Origin: Burhinus oedicnemus
Taxonomy: Eukaryota; Chordata; Aves; Charadriiformes; Burhinidae
Length of the DNA: 64,000 nt
Reading direction: 5' to 3'
Assembly: GCA_008921705.1 (NCBI GenBank)
Contig: VFFE01006710.1
Coordinates: 248,069 to 312,068, forward strand
A model generated the notes under the pieces. It searched no databases, was not told where the DNA came from, and saw nothing but the letters and a program-made list of their open reading frames with translations. This document shows positions 62,201-64,000 of this stretch, one piece after another. Numbering within the stretch: the stretch's first letter is position 1; every line of letters begins with the position of its first letter. The translations under genes were made by a program, and so were the position numbers.

Positions 62201-63256
62201 AAAGTATTAAAAGTACTTTTGTACTTTAGCATTGTCTATGTTGTAGTAAATAAACCAGGAAGGTAATACTCCAGATTTACACAGGCACATATTTAATACA
62301 ATATGTACATTTCTTAAGCCAGCTGGCTCGTCTGTAACTCTGGCTGCATTGCATATTTTATTCACTCATGTAAAATTCTGTTTTCCAACTAAACTTTTGT
62401 GCATCTTAATTTTTTGTTTTGTTTTCAGTTGTACACTGAATTAAAAACTAGTATTTGAATCTAGAATCCCTGTCCTATAACAAGTAAAATTTGCCGTGCA
62501 GTGGACTCTATACAGAATAAAACTGACAGGAGCTTAAGAAGCCTTTGACTATGCCCTTTTTTTTCTGTAGGGAAAAAATAGAGGAAGAAAGAATTAATAC
62601 TTTTTAGAAGTGGCAATAGAAAGGCATGGTAGGTTTTGTCTCTCTTCCTTTGTATACTTGCATGTCTACTTCCTGCATACAAACTTAACTTCTTTGCTTC
62701 CTGTATGGGGTTTGCTGCCTCAGGGTATGCAAAACTAATTGTATGATTTTGAATTCAAATATGGTCTGTTTGATGGATAGGTAATGCTCTTTTGTAAAAT
62801 ACATTTTTTTAAAAAAATCACAGAAATAGCACCATACCTCCACACTACTCATAAAAGATACTAGATATTTATTTATTAATCTTACTTCTACAAAGAAACA
62901 GATCCGATAGCGTGGTAAATAGAATGTTTGTTACCCTCCCATTTTCTGAATAATTCGCCCAAGCACAGTCTATAAAACTCTGACCAACATTGTCCAAACT
63001 TTCTGTAGTATTTTACACAGAGATCATTTAAACAAAGACCCTATGAAACCTAAGCAGAAATACTTATTCCTTTTCTGTCAGTACGAGAGATTAGAATTCT
63101 AAAAATTCTCACTAGAGGAGACTTGAGAATCTGTATCCCTGGCTATGTGGACCTTCAAAGCAATCTACGTCTTTCTGTAGCTTTTGACTTGACACCAGCT
63201 CCAGTATAGTTGCCTGTACTGGTAGCTCTATGCAGTGAAAGCTTATAGTGACGTTT

Positions 63257-63350
63257 ATAGAATCATAGAATTGTCTAGGTTGGAAGGGACCTTTAAGATC
63301 ATTGAGTCCAACCATCAACCTAACACTGCCAAAACCACCACTAGACCATT
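63257..63350 (-). mobile_element. CR1 LINE, 3' tail (minus)
   Basis: Reads on the plus strand as ATAGAATCATAGAATTGTCT, AGGTTGGAAGGGACCTTTAA, GATCATTGAGTCCAACC, which is the reverse complement of a typical CR1 3' end. Low divergence from the usual tail suggests a younger insertion. It is the only CR1 copy in the window on the minus strand. Confidence 0.9.
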
Positions 63351-63975
63351 AGAATGAGGTGGCTTAAAAGTCTGGCACTCTGGATTGAGAAAAGAAGCAT
63401 TCAGTTCTTTGTATTCAGGATGGAAAATGTTACTTGAAGGCATGAAAGCATGCCGACGATAATTAGGGTCAAGTTGTATACTGAAGCTAGCATAATCGTA
63501 ACGATTTCTTGTATGACTCTGCATGTTAGAAGCATTTATTTATAAATTTGGCTTACATTAAATTGTAGTTCATTTTTATACACAATTTTAGAGAGTATGT
63601 GCTTTAAAAATGTCATTTAAGCATTCTGGGTAATAGTTCTCAGATTATAAATGAGAAATGTGTAACTATCATTCTGCTCATCAGGTTTTGGTGAGTTGAT
63701 TTCTGATGCCGTGCTAGATTAGATGTTTTATACAGATGTATACGCTCTGTATTACATATATTTGTGAATATGAAGTTCTTCTATTAACTGTGGTAAAACC
63801 AAATTCACTGCTTCCCCAAATTATCTGTGTTTTCAGACAATATCTTATTATAAAATAAACCAGTGTAGTGTACATCCCATTTGCCACAAAAGAGTATTCC
63901 TGTTAGGTATTGTGTTGCAGGAGGTCATAACAGAGAGGGTAATTTGAGTGTATATACACAGAAAGGGCAACCTCC

Positions 63976-63997
63976 TTTTTTTTTTTTTTTTTTTTTT
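63976..63997. repeat. Poly(T) run, 22 bases, at window end
   Basis: A run of 22 T preceded by AACCTCC, three bases from the end of the window. It could be the reverse-strand tail of an element lying beyond the window; that cannot be judged here. Confidence 0.85.
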
Positions 63998-64000
63998 GTT

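Larger units (their letters stand above)
54707..63256. other. Presumed KLC1 intron 1 (continued), nothing recognised
   Basis: About 8.5 kb of AT-rich DNA. I looked for the start of the KLC1 coding sequence (N-terminal coiled-coil region) and did not see it. Homopolymer runs at 55346-55367 and 59197-59225 are the only repeats noted. Confidence 0.5.

Overview
The window looks like a stretch of bird nuclear chromosome. Seven retrotransposon pieces are CR1 LINEs, the dominant repeat of birds and other sauropsids, and most keep the CR1 3' end (an ATTCTATG-type octamer). The genes carry introns with GT/AG boundaries and CpG-island promoters. I cannot name the species.

Three host genes are supported and lie in the order known from vertebrates: BAG5 (minus strand), COA8/APOPT1 (plus strand), then the expected KLC1 (plus strand). 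BAG5 is a single coding exon at 24973-26325 with a long AT-rich 3' UTR reaching back to about 21.72 kb. COA8 is complete in five coding exons between 27237 and 35187, giving 190 codons plus stop. BAG5 and COA8 are divergent, with 911 bases between their start codons, across one CpG island at about 26.56-27.48 kb that must hold both promoters. A second CpG island at about 48.7-49.43 kb, broken by a 20-base gap of Ns, is the best candidate for the KLC1 promoter and non-coding first exon. No KLC1 coding exon was found up to 64 kb.

Layout: 1-21.7 kb is intergenic and holds three CR1 copies, including the longest in the window (about 9.6-13.17 kb, with decayed ORF1 and ORF2). 21.7-26.4 kb is BAG5. 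26.5-27.5 kb is the shared promoter. 27.2-35.3 kb is COA8, with a 5'-truncated CR1 in intron 4. 35.3-48.7 kb is intergenic with one short CR1 tail. 48.7-64 kb is the presumed KLC1 promoter and first intron, with two CR1 copies and several long A/T runs.

The host genes are not an operon. BAG5 is a co-chaperone regulator of HSP70 and COA8 is a mitochondrial cytochrome c oxidase assembly/protection factor, so a shared promoter could couple protein quality control with respiratory-chain maintenance, but that is inference. I found no convincing new multigene system. The points most worth a second look are the BAG5 alternative N-terminus, the COA8 last exon, and the CR1 copies whose lesions can be compared.
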